Counted from the stretch's first letter, positions 8,657 through 17,555 are shown. The stretch is DNA of 64,000 bases from Aquabacter spiritensis (GCF_004346185.1 NZ_SMAI01000003.1:62001-126000); one strand, 5' to 3'. Program-made: numbers and translations. The notes: a model not told the origin generated them from the sequence alone.

Positions 8657-8694
8657 TTGATACCTCTCCCCGGGCTGACGCAGGGTGGTATCAA
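8657..8694. repeat. Inverted repeat TTGATACC / GGTATCAA between convergent genes
   Basis: Perfect 8-bp arms at 8657-8664 and 8687-8694 with a 22-bp spacer, in the 295-bp gap between the signalling gene and otnK, whose 3' ends face each other. It could be a bidirectional terminator or a protein-binding dyad. Nothing else is recognised in this gap. Confidence 0.4.
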
Positions 8695-8761
8695 CTTCGG
8701 ACCGGAAGAACTCGTCCGCACCTCCTGACAGTGTTTTGGGCGCTGGCCAGGGGGGCCCGCA

Positions 8762-10033
8762 TCAGGGCATGGCCTCCAGCGCCCGCGCGAAGAAATCCGG
8801 GCCGCCGAAATTGCCCGATTTGAGCGCGAACCGCATCTCCAGGGGCGCCCCGACGGTGGCGAGGACCGGCACGCCGGCGGCGATTTCCGGCCCCAGGAGA
8901 AAGGCGGGAAGGCCGAGCCGGTCGACCACCGCGCCCGACGTCTCCCCGCCGGCCACGACCAGCCGCCGCACGCCGGCCGCGACCAGACCTTCCGCGAGAT
9001 CGGCGCTCGCCTGTTCGATGGCATGGCCGGATTCGGTGCGCCCGAACCGCGCCTGGAGCGCGGCGACCTCCTCCGGCGTGCCGCTCGCGGCAATCAGCAC
9101 CGGACCGTGCGGCAAGCGCTCGCGCGCCCAGGCGAGCGCTTCGGCGACGGCGCGCGCGCGCTCCGTCACCAAAGCGGCGCCGGCGAGGCGCAGGACCGGC
9201 AGGACGGTCTCGGCGATGCGAATCTGTTCCAGGGTCGCGGCCGCGCAGCTTCCGGCGAGGATCGCCGCCGGACCGCCGAGCGCGGCGAGGGGCGCGGCCG
9301 CGGTTGCCCGGTCCGGGCCGGCGCGGCCCAGCGCCCGTGCCAGGCCGAGGCCGAGCCCGGACGCGCCCACCGACACGGGCTGATCGAGGGCGACGATTCC
9401 CATGACCTCCAGGTGCCGCTCGAACACGGCATCGGCGATCGCCGCGCCGATCCCGGTTTCCGCCAGCGCGGCACAGCGGGCGCGCACGGCCTCCGGGCCG
9501 GCTTCCATGGTTGCGAGGTCGATCAGGCCGATCCGACCTGCCGATTGCCGCGCCAGCACCCGCACGAGGTTGGAATCGTGCATCGGATTGAGGGGATGAT
9601 CCTTGAGCGGGCTCTCGGAGAGCGGCACCGTGCCGACGAAGAGATGGCCCTGATAGACCGTCCGCTGGGTCTCGGGAAAGGCCGGCGAGACCAGGATCGT
9701 GGCGGCGCCGAGATCGGCCCGAAGCGCGTCCATGACCGGGCCGATATTGCCGGCATCGGTGGAATCGAAGGTCGAGCACACCTTGAACATCACATGGGCG
9801 GCGCCCCGCTCGGTCAGCCAGCCGCACGCGGCGCGCGACAGCGCCACCGCGTCGTCGGCGGGGATGGCGCGGCTCTTCAGGGCCACGACGACCGCGTCGA
9901 CGTCCGGGAGCGCGAGCGCGGGGTCGGGCACGCCGATGGTCTGGACCGTGCGCAGGCCGGCCTTGGTCAGGGTGTTGGCGAGGTCCGACGCGCCGGTATA
10001 ATCGTCGGCGACGGCACCGAGGCGCAAAGTCAT
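8762..10033 (-). CDS. otnK: 3-oxo-tetronate kinase (four-carbon acid sugar kinase family)
   Basis: A 423-residue kinase of the DUF1537/OtnK family, which phosphorylates 3-oxo-tetronate in threonate and erythronate catabolism. The N terminus has the family motif GAVADDYTGASDLAN. FKVCSTFDST and the QRTVYQGHLFV block follow. The C-terminal nucleotide-binding domain has VAGGETSGAVVDRLG, and the protein ends with LKSGNFGG. Length is normal. Its ATG overlaps the ltnD stop by 4 bp, so the two are co-translated. The reaction is assigned from family knowledge; the 3-oxo-tetronate stereoisomer cannot be told from the sequence. Confidence 0.9.
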   Translation of the reverse strand: MTLRLGAVADDYTGASDLANTLTKAGLRTVQTIGVPDPALALPDVDAVVVALKSRAIPADDAVALSRAACGWLTERGAAHVMFKVCSTFDSTDAGNIGPVMDALRADLGAATILVSPAFPETQRTVYQGHLFVGTVPLSESPLKDHPLNPMHDSNLVRVLARQSAGRIGLIDLATMEAGPEAVRARCAALAETGIGAAIADAVFERHLEVMGIVALDQPVSVGASGLGLGLARALGRAGPDRATAAAPLAALGGPAAILAGSCAAATLEQIRIAETVLPVLRLAGAALVTERARAVAEALAWARERLPHGPVLIAASGTPEEVAALQARFGRTESGHAIEQASADLAEGLVAAGVRRLVVAGGETSGAVVDRLGLPAFLLGPEIAAGVPVLATVGAPLEMRFALKSGNFGGPDFFARALEAMP

Positions 10034-10947
10034 GACTGGGGCTCTCCGGGAAGACTGACGCCGCCGAGCTGGGCATAGAGGCGGGCGAGCGAGGCATCGT
10101 CGTCGCGGCCCATGCCGGCGCCCGCCGCGGCGAGATAGAGCTGGAGCGCGGCGGCGGCGAGCGGCACCGGGAAGCGGGCGTCGCGGGCCATGTCCTGGAC
10201 GATGCCGAGATCCTTGACGAAAATCTCGACCGCGCTGAGCGGCCGGTAATCACCGGCCAGCACATGCGGCATGCGGTTCTCGAACATCCAGCTGTTGCCG
10301 GCCGAGGCGGTGATCACCTCATAGACCTTGGCGAGGTCGAGCCCCTGGCGCGCGGCGAAGGTGAAGGCCTCGCAGGCGGCGGCGATATGGATTCCGGCCA
10401 GCAATTGGTTGACCATCTTGAAGGCGGCGCCGGTGCCGGGCTCCGGGCCCAGTTCGTAGATTTTCGCCGCCATCGCGTCGAGCGCGGGCCGCGCTCTGGC
10501 GAAGGCGTCCGGGCTGCCGGAGGCCAGCACCGTCAGCGCTCCGGTCGCGGCGCGGGCGGCACCGCCCGAGATCGGCGCGTCGAGATAGAGCCGACCGCCG
10601 TCGGTGACCCGCCGCGCCAGATCGCGCGCGCGCTCGGGATCCATGGTGGCGCAGGAGACGAACACCGCGCCGTCGGGCAAGGCCGCCGCCGCTCCGTCCG
10701 GCCCGAACAGCACCGCTTCGGTCTGGGCGGCATTGACGACGACGCCCACCGCGATTCCGGCGCCGTCCGCCGCTGCGGCGGGACTGGCCGCGCCCCGCCC
10801 GCCGGCGGCGACAAAGCGCGCGACCGCGTCGCCGGAAGGATCGAAGCCGACGACGTCGAAGCCGGCCCGCAGCAGGCTGAGCGCCATGCCGCTTCCCATC
10901 GAGCCGAGGCCGAAGACGGCCGCTCTGTGCAAATCAGGTTCCGCCAT
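10030..10947 (-). CDS. ltnD: L-threonate dehydrogenase-like beta-hydroxyacid dehydrogenase
   Basis: A 305-residue NAD-dependent beta-hydroxyacid dehydrogenase. The Rossmann motif GLGSMGSGMA lies at residues 13-22. The substrate motif DAPISGGAARAATGALTV, the catalytic-lysine segment FKMVNQLLAG and the ASAGNSWMFENR block match LtnD rather than plain 3-hydroxyisobutyrate dehydrogenases. LtnD oxidises L-threonate to 2-oxo-tetronate. Its ribosome site is GGGAGGACACC. It is transcribed with otnK and divergently from otnC across 155 bp. The isomerase OtnI, expected between the LtnD and OtnK steps, is not found here. Confidence 0.88.
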   Translation of the reverse strand: MAEPDLHRAAVFGLGSMGSGMALSLLRAGFDVVGFDPSGDAVARFVAAGGRGAASPAAAADGAGIAVGVVVNAAQTEAVLFGPDGAAAALPDGAVFVSCATMDPERARDLARRVTDGGRLYLDAPISGGAARAATGALTVLASGSPDAFARARPALDAMAAKIYELGPEPGTGAAFKMVNQLLAGIHIAAACEAFTFAARQGLDLAKVYEVITASAGNSWMFENRMPHVLAGDYRPLSAVEIFVKDLGIVQDMARDARFPVPLAAAALQLYLAAAGAGMGRDDDASLARLYAQLGGVSLPGEPQS

Positions 10948-11102
10948 GGTGTCCTCCCGGCGCCGGGGGCCGGCGCCCGCGGGGTCTGCGCCCCTTGGAC
11001 CCCTGGTTAGGCCGGCGCGCCCGCCCTGCCAAGGGCGGATGCGACGGGCCGTCTTGCGGCCGCGGGCGCGACGTGGAAGATGGCGGAAAAGGGGGCACCA
11101 TC

Positions 11103-11801
11103 ATGTCCGACGCCCGGCTGCGCGAGGAGATCTGCCGATTTGCCCGCTCGCTGTTCGAGCGCGGCCTCACGCCCGGCGCATCGGGCAACATCTCGGTGCG
11201 GCTGCCCGACGGCGGATGGCTGGCGACCCCGACCAACGCCTCGCTCGGCCATCTCGATCCGGCCCGGCTGTCCCGGCTCGACGCGCAGGGTCGGCTGGTC
11301 GCAGGCGACCCGCCGACCAAGGAATTGCCGCTGCATTCCGCGCTGTACGACACCCGCACCGGGGCGCAGGCCATCGTCCACCTGCATTCCACCCATGCGG
11401 TGGCGGTTTCGATGCTGCCGGAGATCGACCCGGCCTGCGTGCTGCCGCCGCTGACCGCCTATTCGCTGATGCGTGCCGGGCAGGTGGCGCTCGTGCCCTA
11501 TTATCGGCCGGGGGATCCGGCGGTGGCCGACGCGATCAAGGGGCTGGCGGGGCGCTATGCCTCGGTCCTGCTCGCCAATCACGGGCCGGTCGTGGCCGGG
11601 GCGAGCCTCGAGGCGGCGGTGTTCGCGATGGAGGAACTGGAGGAGACGGCGAAGCTCCATCTCCTGCTGCGCAATCTCAATCCGCGCCTGCTGACGCCGG
11701 CGCAGATCGCGGACCTGGTCGAGGTGTTCGGCGTGGACGTGCCGGCGCCGCATGCCCACGGACCCGCGGCGGGCGGGGCGGGGACGGCGCCGCCGGAATA
11801 G
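11103..11801 (+). CDS. otnC: 3-oxo-tetronate 4-phosphate decarboxylase (class II aldolase family)
   Basis: A 232-residue class II aldolase/adducin-fold enzyme. It has GASGNISVR near residue 25, the catalytic glutamate in PTKELPLH (E74), zinc-ligand histidines in VHLHSTHAV (H93, H95) and the ANHGPVVAG loop. OtnC decarboxylates 3-oxo-tetronate 4-phosphate to dihydroxyacetone phosphate. The ATG at 11103 follows an AAAAGGGGG ribosome site; the frame is open upstream without similarity. With the divergent ltnD-otnK pair it makes most of a threonate/erythronate pathway. The C-terminal 20 residues are Gly/Ala/Pro-rich and probably disordered. Confidence 0.88.
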   Translation: MSDARLREEICRFARSLFERGLTPGASGNISVRLPDGGWLATPTNASLGHLDPARLSRLDAQGRLVAGDPPTKELPLHSALYDTRTGAQAIVHLHSTHAVAVSMLPEIDPACVLPPLTAYSLMRAGQVALVPYYRPGDPAVADAIKGLAGRYASVLLANHGPVVAGASLEAAVFAMEELEETAKLHLLLRNLNPRLLTPAQIADLVEVFGVDVPAPHAHGPAAGGAGTAPPE

Positions 11802-11832
11802 GCCAAATAGGCCGCGGCGCCGCCCAAGCCGG

Positions 11833-12273
11833 CTATTGCGGCGGGCGGAAGCCCGTCTGGCCGACATAGCCGGCGGCGGCGATGCCGGCGAGGCAGCAGA
11901 TTTCGTCATTGTCGGAGGTGTCGCCGGAGATCCCGACCGCGCCGATCACGTCGCCGCCGGAGAGGATCAGCACGCCGCCGGCGACCGGCACGAAGCGTCC
12001 GCCGCTCGCCGCCATCAAGGCGTTCATGAAGTGCGGGACCTTGACGGCCCGCTCGCCGAGTTCGCGCGAGCCGAAGCCCATGCCGAGCGCGCCCCAGGCT
12101 TTGCCGATGGCCACGTCCGGCCGCAGGATGCCGGAGCGGTCCTCCCGCTTCAGCGCGACGAGGTGGCCGCCGGCATCGAGCACCGCCACGGTGAGGGGCT
12201 CGAACGCCATTTCGCGCCCCTTGGCGAGCGCGGCGTCGACGATTTCGAGGGCCTTGGTCAGGGAAATGCTCAC
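11833..12273 (-). CDS. GlcG/HbpS family protein (possible heme-binding)
   Basis: A 146-residue protein of the GlcG/HbpS (DUF336) fold. The family's AVLDAGGHLVALKRED strand near residue 30 is present, together with AIGKAWGALGMG and the closing GDVIGAVGISGDTSDND stretch. HbpS of Streptomyces binds heme; GlcG proteins accompany glycolate or diol metabolism and their role is often unknown. The start is GTG (12271-12273) with a GGAGG site. It lies 24 bp after the leftward dehydrogenase gene and is probably cotranscribed with it. There is no signal peptide, so it is cytoplasmic. A protective or cofactor role for the neighbouring dehydrogenase is only a guess. Confidence 0.85.
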   Translation of the reverse strand: MSISLTKALEIVDAALAKGREMAFEPLTVAVLDAGGHLVALKREDRSGILRPDVAIGKAWGALGMGFGSRELGERAVKVPHFMNALMAASGGRFVPVAGGVLILSGGDVIGAVGISGDTSDNDEICCLAGIAAAGYVGQTGFRPPQ

Positions 12274-12297
12274 GGTGCGTCCTCCGTTCGGTTCCGC

Positions 12298-13185
12298 TCA
12301 GTCGCGGGCCTTGTTCGGCCAGTAGCCGGCCAGCATGGAGCCGTCCTTCTCGCCGAGCCCGCGCGCGGAGGCCTCGTCATAGACGCCGAGCGTCGCCGCC
12401 GTCACCGGCAGATCGATGCCCATCTCGCCCGCTTCGGCGATCATGGTGCGCAGATCCTTGCGGATGCCGTCGACCGAGAAGGCCGCGGCCCCGGTGTCGC
12501 CGCCGGCGAGCGCGACGGCGATCGGGTCGGCCCGCATCTTCAGCACGTTCATCCCGCCCGACGTGTCGGTGAAGAAATCCACCAGCCATTTGGTGTCGAG
12601 CCCGACCTTGCCGCACAGCGCATAGGCCTCGCCGAGCGCCTGATAATAGACCAGCAGCGGCAGGTTGATGGCGAGCTTCATGGCGGCGCCCGCGCCGACC
12701 GGGCCGACATGCTCGACGCGGCGGCAGAGCTGGTCGAGCAGCGGCTTCGCCCGGGCGAAATCCGCATCCGTCCCGCCGGCGAGGCCGAGCAGCTTGCCGG
12801 TGCGGGCGGGGCCGGTCGTGCCGCCGACCGGACATTCCACGAAGGCGGCGCCGGCGGCGCGGACCTTCTCGGCCAGCGCGACCGCCTCCTTCGACAGGAC
12901 GGTGCTCATCTCGACCACCAGCAGGCCGTCCGGCCGGGCGGCGAGGATGCCGCCGTCGCCCTCATAGACGGCGCGCAGCGCGGCGCCGTCGAGCAGGCTG
13001 GAAACGATCACTTCGTTGCCCTCGACCAGGGCGCCCGGGGTGGGCACGGTCTTGGCGCCGGCATCGGTGAGGGGCTTCAGTTTGTCGGTGCTGCGGTTCC
13101 ACACCGTGACGTCGTGGCCGAGCTCCAGCAGGTGCAGCGCCATCGCCGTCCCCATGCGTCCCATGCCCGCAAAGCCGATCTTCAT
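12298..13185 (-). CDS. NAD(P)-dependent beta-hydroxyacid dehydrogenase
   Basis: A 295-residue dehydrogenase of the 3-hydroxyisobutyrate/tartronate semialdehyde reductase superfamily. The N terminus has GFAGMGRMGTAMA, followed by VTVWNRSTDKL; Asn-Arg after the second strand suggests NADPH preference. The substrate motif is ECPVGGTTGPARTGKL, and the catalytic lysine lies in AAMKLAINL. Length is usual. The ATG has a GGAGGGT ribosome site. It heads a leftward pair with the GlcG-like gene, divergent from the CocE-type hydrolase across a promoter region with a candidate TetR operator. It is the second of three dehydrogenases of this superfamily here; the substrate is unknown. Confidence 0.85.
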   Translation of the reverse strand: MKIGFAGMGRMGTAMALHLLELGHDVTVWNRSTDKLKPLTDAGAKTVPTPGALVEGNEVIVSSLLDGAALRAVYEGDGGILAARPDGLLVVEMSTVLSKEAVALAEKVRAAGAAFVECPVGGTTGPARTGKLLGLAGGTDADFARAKPLLDQLCRRVEHVGPVGAGAAMKLAINLPLLVYYQALGEAYALCGKVGLDTKWLVDFFTDTSGGMNVLKMRADPIAVALAGGDTGAAAFSVDGIRKDLRTMIAEAGEMGIDLPVTAATLGVYDEASARGLGEKDGSMLAGYWPNKARD

Positions 13186-13232
13186 TGGCCCGACCCTCCT
13201 CCGATTGCCGCCGGCGCGGCGGCTTTTTTGGC

Positions 13233-13260
13233 TTGCTAATTATCAACCGATCACTAGCAT
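13233..13260 (+). promoter_or_regulatory. Promoter with operator A in its spacer
   Basis: TTGCTA (13233-13238), 16 bp, then TAGCAT (13255-13260) forms a sigma-70-like promoter toward the CocE-type gene. The spacer holds TTATCAACCGATCA (13240-13253), which matches 11 of 14 bases of the perfect palindrome before the cyclase gene. An operator between -35 and -10 fits repression. The divergent dehydrogenase gene starts 55 bp away and may share it. Confidence 0.5.
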
Positions 13261-13323
13261 GTTCGCAAAGAAGCGCACAAACATGCGTCAAGAACAAGAA
13301 ACAAAAGCTCTGGGAGGAGCAAA

Positions 13324-15120
13324 ATGGCCACGATGCAAGCAGGGCTCACGCAGCCGGCCGCGAAGTCGAAGCAACCTTACCCAGCGTTCACCGAGACACG
13401 CGCCGGCATGCGGATCCTCTGGGACGTGCCGATTGCGATGGATGACGGCCTCGTCGTGCGCGCCGACGTGTTCCTGCCGATGGCCGAGGGCCGCTATCCG
13501 GTGATCCTGACCTACGGTCCCTATGCCAAAGGCCTCGCCTTCCAGGAAGGCTATCCCTCCGCCTGGCATCGGATGGCGGAAAAGCATCCCGACGTCACCG
13601 CCGGCTCGTCCAATCTGTTCCAGGCCTGGGAGGTCGTCGATCCCGAGAAATGGGTGCCGCACGGCTATGCCTGCGTGCGCGTGGACAGCCGCGGCTGCGG
13701 CACCTCGCCCGGCTATGTCGACCCGTTCGGCCCGCGCGAGCAGAAGGATTTCTACGACTGCATCGAGTGGGCCGCGGTGCAGGACTGGAGCAACGGCAAG
13801 ATCGGGCTGAACGGCATTTCGTATTTCGGCTCGAACCAATGGCACGTCGCCAAGCACAAGCCGCCGCATCTCGCCGCCATGTGCATCTGGGAAGGCTCGG
13901 CCGACTGGTACCGCGACATGACGCATCATGGCGGCATCCTCTCGACCTTCTGGGCCAATTGGTACGACATGCAGGTCAAGACGGTGCAATACGGCATCGG
14001 CGAGGCCGGCCGGCGCAGCAAGGCGCACGGCCAATTGGTCTGCGGGCCGGAACTCCTCTCCGAGGACGCCCTGGCCGCGAACCGCTGCGATTTCGGCGCC
14101 GAGATCCGCGCCCACCCGCTCGACGACACCTATCACAAGGACCGCTCGCCGGTCTGGGACGACATCGAGGTTCCCTTCCTCTCGTCGGCCAATTGGGGCG
14201 GCCAGGGGCTGCATCCGCGCGGCAATTTCGAGGGCTTCGTGCGCGCCGCCTCCAAGGACAAGTGGCTCGAAGTGCACGGCATCGAGCACTGGACCCACTT
14301 CTACACCGATTATGGCCGCGAGCTGCAGCTGCGTTTCTTCGACCATTTCCTCAAGGGCGCGGACAATGGCTGGGACACGCAGCCCCGCGTCCTGCTCCAG
14401 GTGCGCCATGTCGGCGAGACATTCGTCGAGCGCGAAGAGCACGAATGGCCGCTCGCCCGCACCCAATGGACCAAGTTCCATCTGCACGCCAAGAATGGCC
14501 GTCTCGACACCGAGCCGGTGAAGGCGGAGCGCACTTTGTCCTTCGAGGCGATGGGCGCCGGCCTCACCTTCCTCTCCGCCCCCATGGCCGAGGACACCGA
14601 GATCACCGGCCCGATCGCCGCCAAGATCTTCGTGTCCTCCTCCACCCCCGACGCCGATCTGTTCCTGGTGCTGCGGGTGTTCACGCCGGATCTGAAGGAA
14701 GTCACCTTCCAGGGTGCGATCGACCCGAACACGCCGATCGCGCAGGGCTGGCTGCGGGCCTCGCACCGCAAGCTCGACCCGGCTTTGTCCGAGCCCTACC
14801 GCCCGTATCACACGCATGACGAGAAGCAGCCCCTGACGCCGGGCGAGACGGTGGAGCTGGACATCGAGATCTGGCCGACCTCGATCGTTGTGCCCAAGGG
14901 CTATCGGATCGGCCTCAGCGTGCGCGGCAAGGATTACGAGTGGCCGGGCGGTTCCGGCGGCAAGCTCTCCAATTTCAAGAACGAGCTGACCGGGTGCGGG
15001 CCCTTCCTGCACAACGATCCGCTCGACCGTCCGCCGGAGGTGTTCGGCGGCACCACGACGCTGCATTTCTCGCCCGATCGCGAGTCCTACGTCCTGCTGC
15101 CGATCATACCGGCACGCTGA
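13324..15120 (+). CDS. CocE/NonD-family alpha/beta hydrolase
   Basis: A 598-residue hydrolase of the X-Pro dipeptidyl-peptidase S15/CocE family: an N-terminal alpha/beta domain (about 35-350) and a C-terminal jelly-roll domain (about 370-595). The nucleophile is S166 in LNGISYFGS, where classical members have GxSYxG. DSRGCGTSPG, the loop SSANWGGQGLHPRGNFEG and EHWTHFY, with the likely catalytic histidine, are visible. Known members cleave esters or amides (cocaine, cephalosporin acyl groups). No signal peptide is seen. GGGAGGAG precedes the ATG. The Liv-type importer follows after 176 bp, suggesting that an imported ester or amide is hydrolysed. The substrate is unknown. Confidence 0.88.
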   Translation: MATMQAGLTQPAAKSKQPYPAFTETRAGMRILWDVPIAMDDGLVVRADVFLPMAEGRYPVILTYGPYAKGLAFQEGYPSAWHRMAEKHPDVTAGSSNLFQAWEVVDPEKWVPHGYACVRVDSRGCGTSPGYVDPFGPREQKDFYDCIEWAAVQDWSNGKIGLNGISYFGSNQWHVAKHKPPHLAAMCIWEGSADWYRDMTHHGGILSTFWANWYDMQVKTVQYGIGEAGRRSKAHGQLVCGPELLSEDALAANRCDFGAEIRAHPLDDTYHKDRSPVWDDIEVPFLSSANWGGQGLHPRGNFEGFVRAASKDKWLEVHGIEHWTHFYTDYGRELQLRFFDHFLKGADNGWDTQPRVLLQVRHVGETFVEREEHEWPLARTQWTKFHLHAKNGRLDTEPVKAERTLSFEAMGAGLTFLSAPMAEDTEITGPIAAKIFVSSSTPDADLFLVLRVFTPDLKEVTFQGAIDPNTPIAQGWLRASHRKLDPALSEPYRPYHTHDEKQPLTPGETVELDIEIWPTSIVVPKGYRIGLSVRGKDYEWPGGSGGKLSNFKNELTGCGPFLHNDPLDRPPEVFGGTTTLHFSPDRESYVLLPIIPAR

Positions 15121-15296
15121 CGCCGCGCCCTCTGGCGCCGCTCCCTTGCGAGACCGGCCGCGCGCCAACGCGGCCCGGCTCGCCTCCCGGCCCGGCCCTC
15201 CGGACCGCCCACGACCAGAAGCCACATCGAAGCGAAGACAAATCGACAAGAGGCGGAACATCCGCCCGTCCACTGGGAAAGCCAAGGAGAAGAGCC

Positions 15297-16544
15297 ATGA
15301 GGATAGATCGCAGAAGCGTTCTGAAAGGCATTGGCGCGGGCGTCGGCGTCGCCGCGCTCGGCGCTCCGGCCGTGCGCGCCCAGGCCAAGCCGGTGCGCAT
15401 CGGCTTCATGACGGTGAAGACCGGGCCGCTCGCCTCGGGCGGCATCCAGATGGAGCAGGCGCTCAATCTCTATCTGAAAGAGCGCAACAACATGATGGCC
15501 GGGGTTCCGGTCGAGCTCTACACGGTCGATACCGGCGGCGCGCCGGCCGTCGCCCGCACCAAGATGCAGGAATTGGTCGAGCGCAACGGCATCGCCGCGA
15601 TGATCGGCCCGCTCTCCACCCAGGAGGCGCTGGCGCTCGACGATTATATCCGCGAGACCAAGACCCCGACCATCTCGGTCGCCGCCGCCGACGACATGAC
15701 CCAGCGCCGCGCCAATCCCTGGTTCGTGCGCGTCACCTCCACCTCCTCGCAATGCGCGCAGGTGATGGGCGACTATGCCGCCAAGGATCTGAAGTACAAG
15801 CGCTGCTCGACCATCGCCGACGACATCGCCTATGGCCACGAACAGAATTCCGGCTTCCAGCGGGTGTTCGAGGAAGAAGGCGGCAAGATCGTCCAGAAGC
15901 TCTGGCCGCCGCTCGCCGTCCCGGACTATGGAACCTATATCGCCCAGATCAATACCAAGGTCGACGGCATGTTCGCGGCCTTCGCCGGCTCGAACGGCTT
16001 CCGCTTCTTCCGCCAGTTCAACGAATACGGGCTCAAGGGCAAGATCCCGCTGCTCGGCGGCATGACGGCGTTCGACGAGAGCCTGCTCCAGCAGATGGGC
16101 GACGACGCCATCGGCCTGCTTTCGGTGAACTATTATTCCGCGACCATCGACACCGCGACCAACAAGAAGTTCGTGGCGGGCATGGTGCGGGACTACAAGG
16201 TCGAGCCCGGCTATTACGGCGCGGCGACCTATACGGCCGGAGCGGTGCTCGAAGCCGCGCTGAAGACCACCGGCGGCAAGGACGACAAGCAGGCCTTGAT
16301 GAATGCACTGCGCACCAACAAGGTGGAGGACACGGTCCGTGGTCCCGTGGCCTTCGACAAATACGGCAATGCGGTCGGAAACATTTATATCCGGCGGGTC
16401 GAGAAACAGAACGGCCGGCTGGTGAATGCGGTCATCAAGACCTACGAGAACGTCAGCCAGTTCTGGAAGTACAATCCGGAAGAGTTTCTGAAGAATCCGG
16501 TCTATTCGCGCGACTATCCGCCGGCCAAGTTCCTCGAGAACTGA
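15297..16544 (+). CDS. Liv-type ABC transporter substrate-binding protein
   Basis: A 415-residue periplasmic binding protein of the branched-chain amino acid/amide type (LivK-like, Peripla_BP_6). The N terminus is a twin-arginine-like signal (RRSVLKG at residues 5-11, hydrophobic core, cleavage after VRA near residue 29). The mature part opens with KPVRIGFMTVKTGPLASGG and contains IGPLSTQEALA. The start at 15297 is fixed by AAGGAG eight bases upstream; the frame is open earlier without similarity. The first gene of the importer, it is followed by a stable hairpin before the permease, which may allow excess binding protein. Relatives bind amino acids, aromatic acids or amides; the ligand is not assigned. 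Confidence 0.9.
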   Translation: MRIDRRSVLKGIGAGVGVAALGAPAVRAQAKPVRIGFMTVKTGPLASGGIQMEQALNLYLKERNNMMAGVPVELYTVDTGGAPAVARTKMQELVERNGIAAMIGPLSTQEALALDDYIRETKTPTISVAAADDMTQRRANPWFVRVTSTSSQCAQVMGDYAAKDLKYKRCSTIADDIAYGHEQNSGFQRVFEEEGGKIVQKLWPPLAVPDYGTYIAQINTKVDGMFAAFAGSNGFRFFRQFNEYGLKGKIPLLGGMTAFDESLLQQMGDDAIGLLSVNYYSATIDTATNKKFVAGMVRDYKVEPGYYGAATYTAGAVLEAALKTTGGKDDKQALMNALRTNKVEDTVRGPVAFDKYGNAVGNIYIRRVEKQNGRLVNAVIKTYENVSQFWKYNPEEFLKNPVYSRDYPPAKFLEN

Positions 16545-16579
16545 GGCCGGGCGCCCGTTCGGCGCCGACACCGACGATC

Positions 16580-16601
16580 ATGGCCGGGGCGACCCGGCCA
16601 T
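16580..16601. repeat. Palindromic hairpin, ATGGCCGG type
   Basis: A perfect 9-bp stem (16580-16588 with 16593-16601) and GCGA loop between the binding-protein and permease genes. It has no T-run. It could stabilise the upstream mRNA. A very similar 22-base core occurs at 21107-21128. Confidence 0.6.
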
Positions 16602-16694
16602 TGACGGCGCCGCGCAGGCTTGCGCGACGCCGCTCGCGCGGATGCCGGGCGCGCCCGGCTCGGATCGTGCTTCACCCTTCAGAGGACGACCAGA

Positions 16695-17555
16695 ATGCAG
16701 TTCTGGCTCATTCAGACCCTCAACAGCATTGCCTTCGGCGGCCTGCTGTTCCTCCTGTCGTCGGGCTTCTCGCTGATCTTCGGCCTGATGCGCATGCCCA
16801 ATCTCGCGCACGGGGCCTTCTTCATGCTGGGCGCCTATTTCGGCGCGACCTTCATGAATTGGGGGGCCAATTTCTGGATCGCGGCGCTGCTCTCCGGGCT
16901 CGCGGTGGGCGTGCTCGGCGTCATTCTGGAACGCGGTTTGCTGCGCAAGCTGGCCGGCAACGCCCAGGGCCAGGTGCTGGTGACGCTCGGCGTCTCCTTC
17001 ATCATCGCCGATGTCTGCCTGATGGTCTGGACCGGGGATCCGGTTCCGGTCCCCGCCCCGCAATGGGCGCGCCCGCCCATGTTCCTGATGGGCTACGCCT
17101 TCCCGACCTATCGCCTGGTGGTCCTGGTGATCGCGGTGATCGCGGCCGTGCTGCTCTATCTGCTGATGGAGCGCACCCGGCTCGGCGCCATGATCCGCGC
17201 CGGCGTCGACGACATGGAGATGGCGCGCGGCGTCGGCATCCGCGTCTCGCTGCTCTTCATGATGGTGTTCATGCTCGGGGCAGCGCTCGCCGGGCTCGGC
17301 GGGACGATCGGGGGGCCGATCATGCAGGCCTATCCCGGGCTGGATGCGGACATGCTGCCGCTGGCGCTGGTGGTGGTGATCCTCGGCGGCGTCGGCAGCC
17401 TCATGGGCGCCTTCGTCGGCAGCTTCGCGGTCGGCTTCATCTATAATTTCGGCACCGCTCTGTTTCCCGATTTCGCTTACGTCATCCTGTTCCTACCCAT
17501 GGTCGCGGTGCTCGTCCTGATGCCCGAGGGCCTGTTCGCGGGGTCGCGCCAATGA
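16695..17555 (+). CDS. livH: Liv-type ABC transporter permease (LivH)
   Basis: A 286-residue inner-membrane permease of the branched-chain amino acid/amide importer family with about eight hydrophobic segments. The N terminus has LNSIAFGGLLFLLSSGFSL and PNLAHGAFFMLGAY. The cytoplasmic coupling region around AMIRAGVDDMEMARGVGI matches the LivH EAA-like loop that contacts the ATPases. ATG 16695 is preferred to upstream frame extension because hydrophobic sequence begins at once and GAGGA precedes it. Its stop overlaps the livM start as ATGA. It forms the pore with LivM and the ATPases LivG and LivF. Confidence 0.92.
   Translation: MQFWLIQTLNSIAFGGLLFLLSSGFSLIFGLMRMPNLAHGAFFMLGAYFGATFMNWGANFWIAALLSGLAVGVLGVILERGLLRKLAGNAQGQVLVTLGVSFIIADVCLMVWTGDPVPVPAPQWARPPMFLMGYAFPTYRLVVLVIAVIAAVLLYLLMERTRLGAMIRAGVDDMEMARGVGIRVSLLFMMVFMLGAALAGLGGTIGGPIMQAYPGLDADMLPLALVVVILGGVGSLMGAFVGSFAVGFIYNFGTALFPDFAYVILFLPMVAVLVLMPEGLFAGSRQ

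Noticed and set aside
8467..8761. Small gene in the gap after the signalling gene
   Set aside because: No frame with a ribosome site or coding-like codon use was found on either strand.
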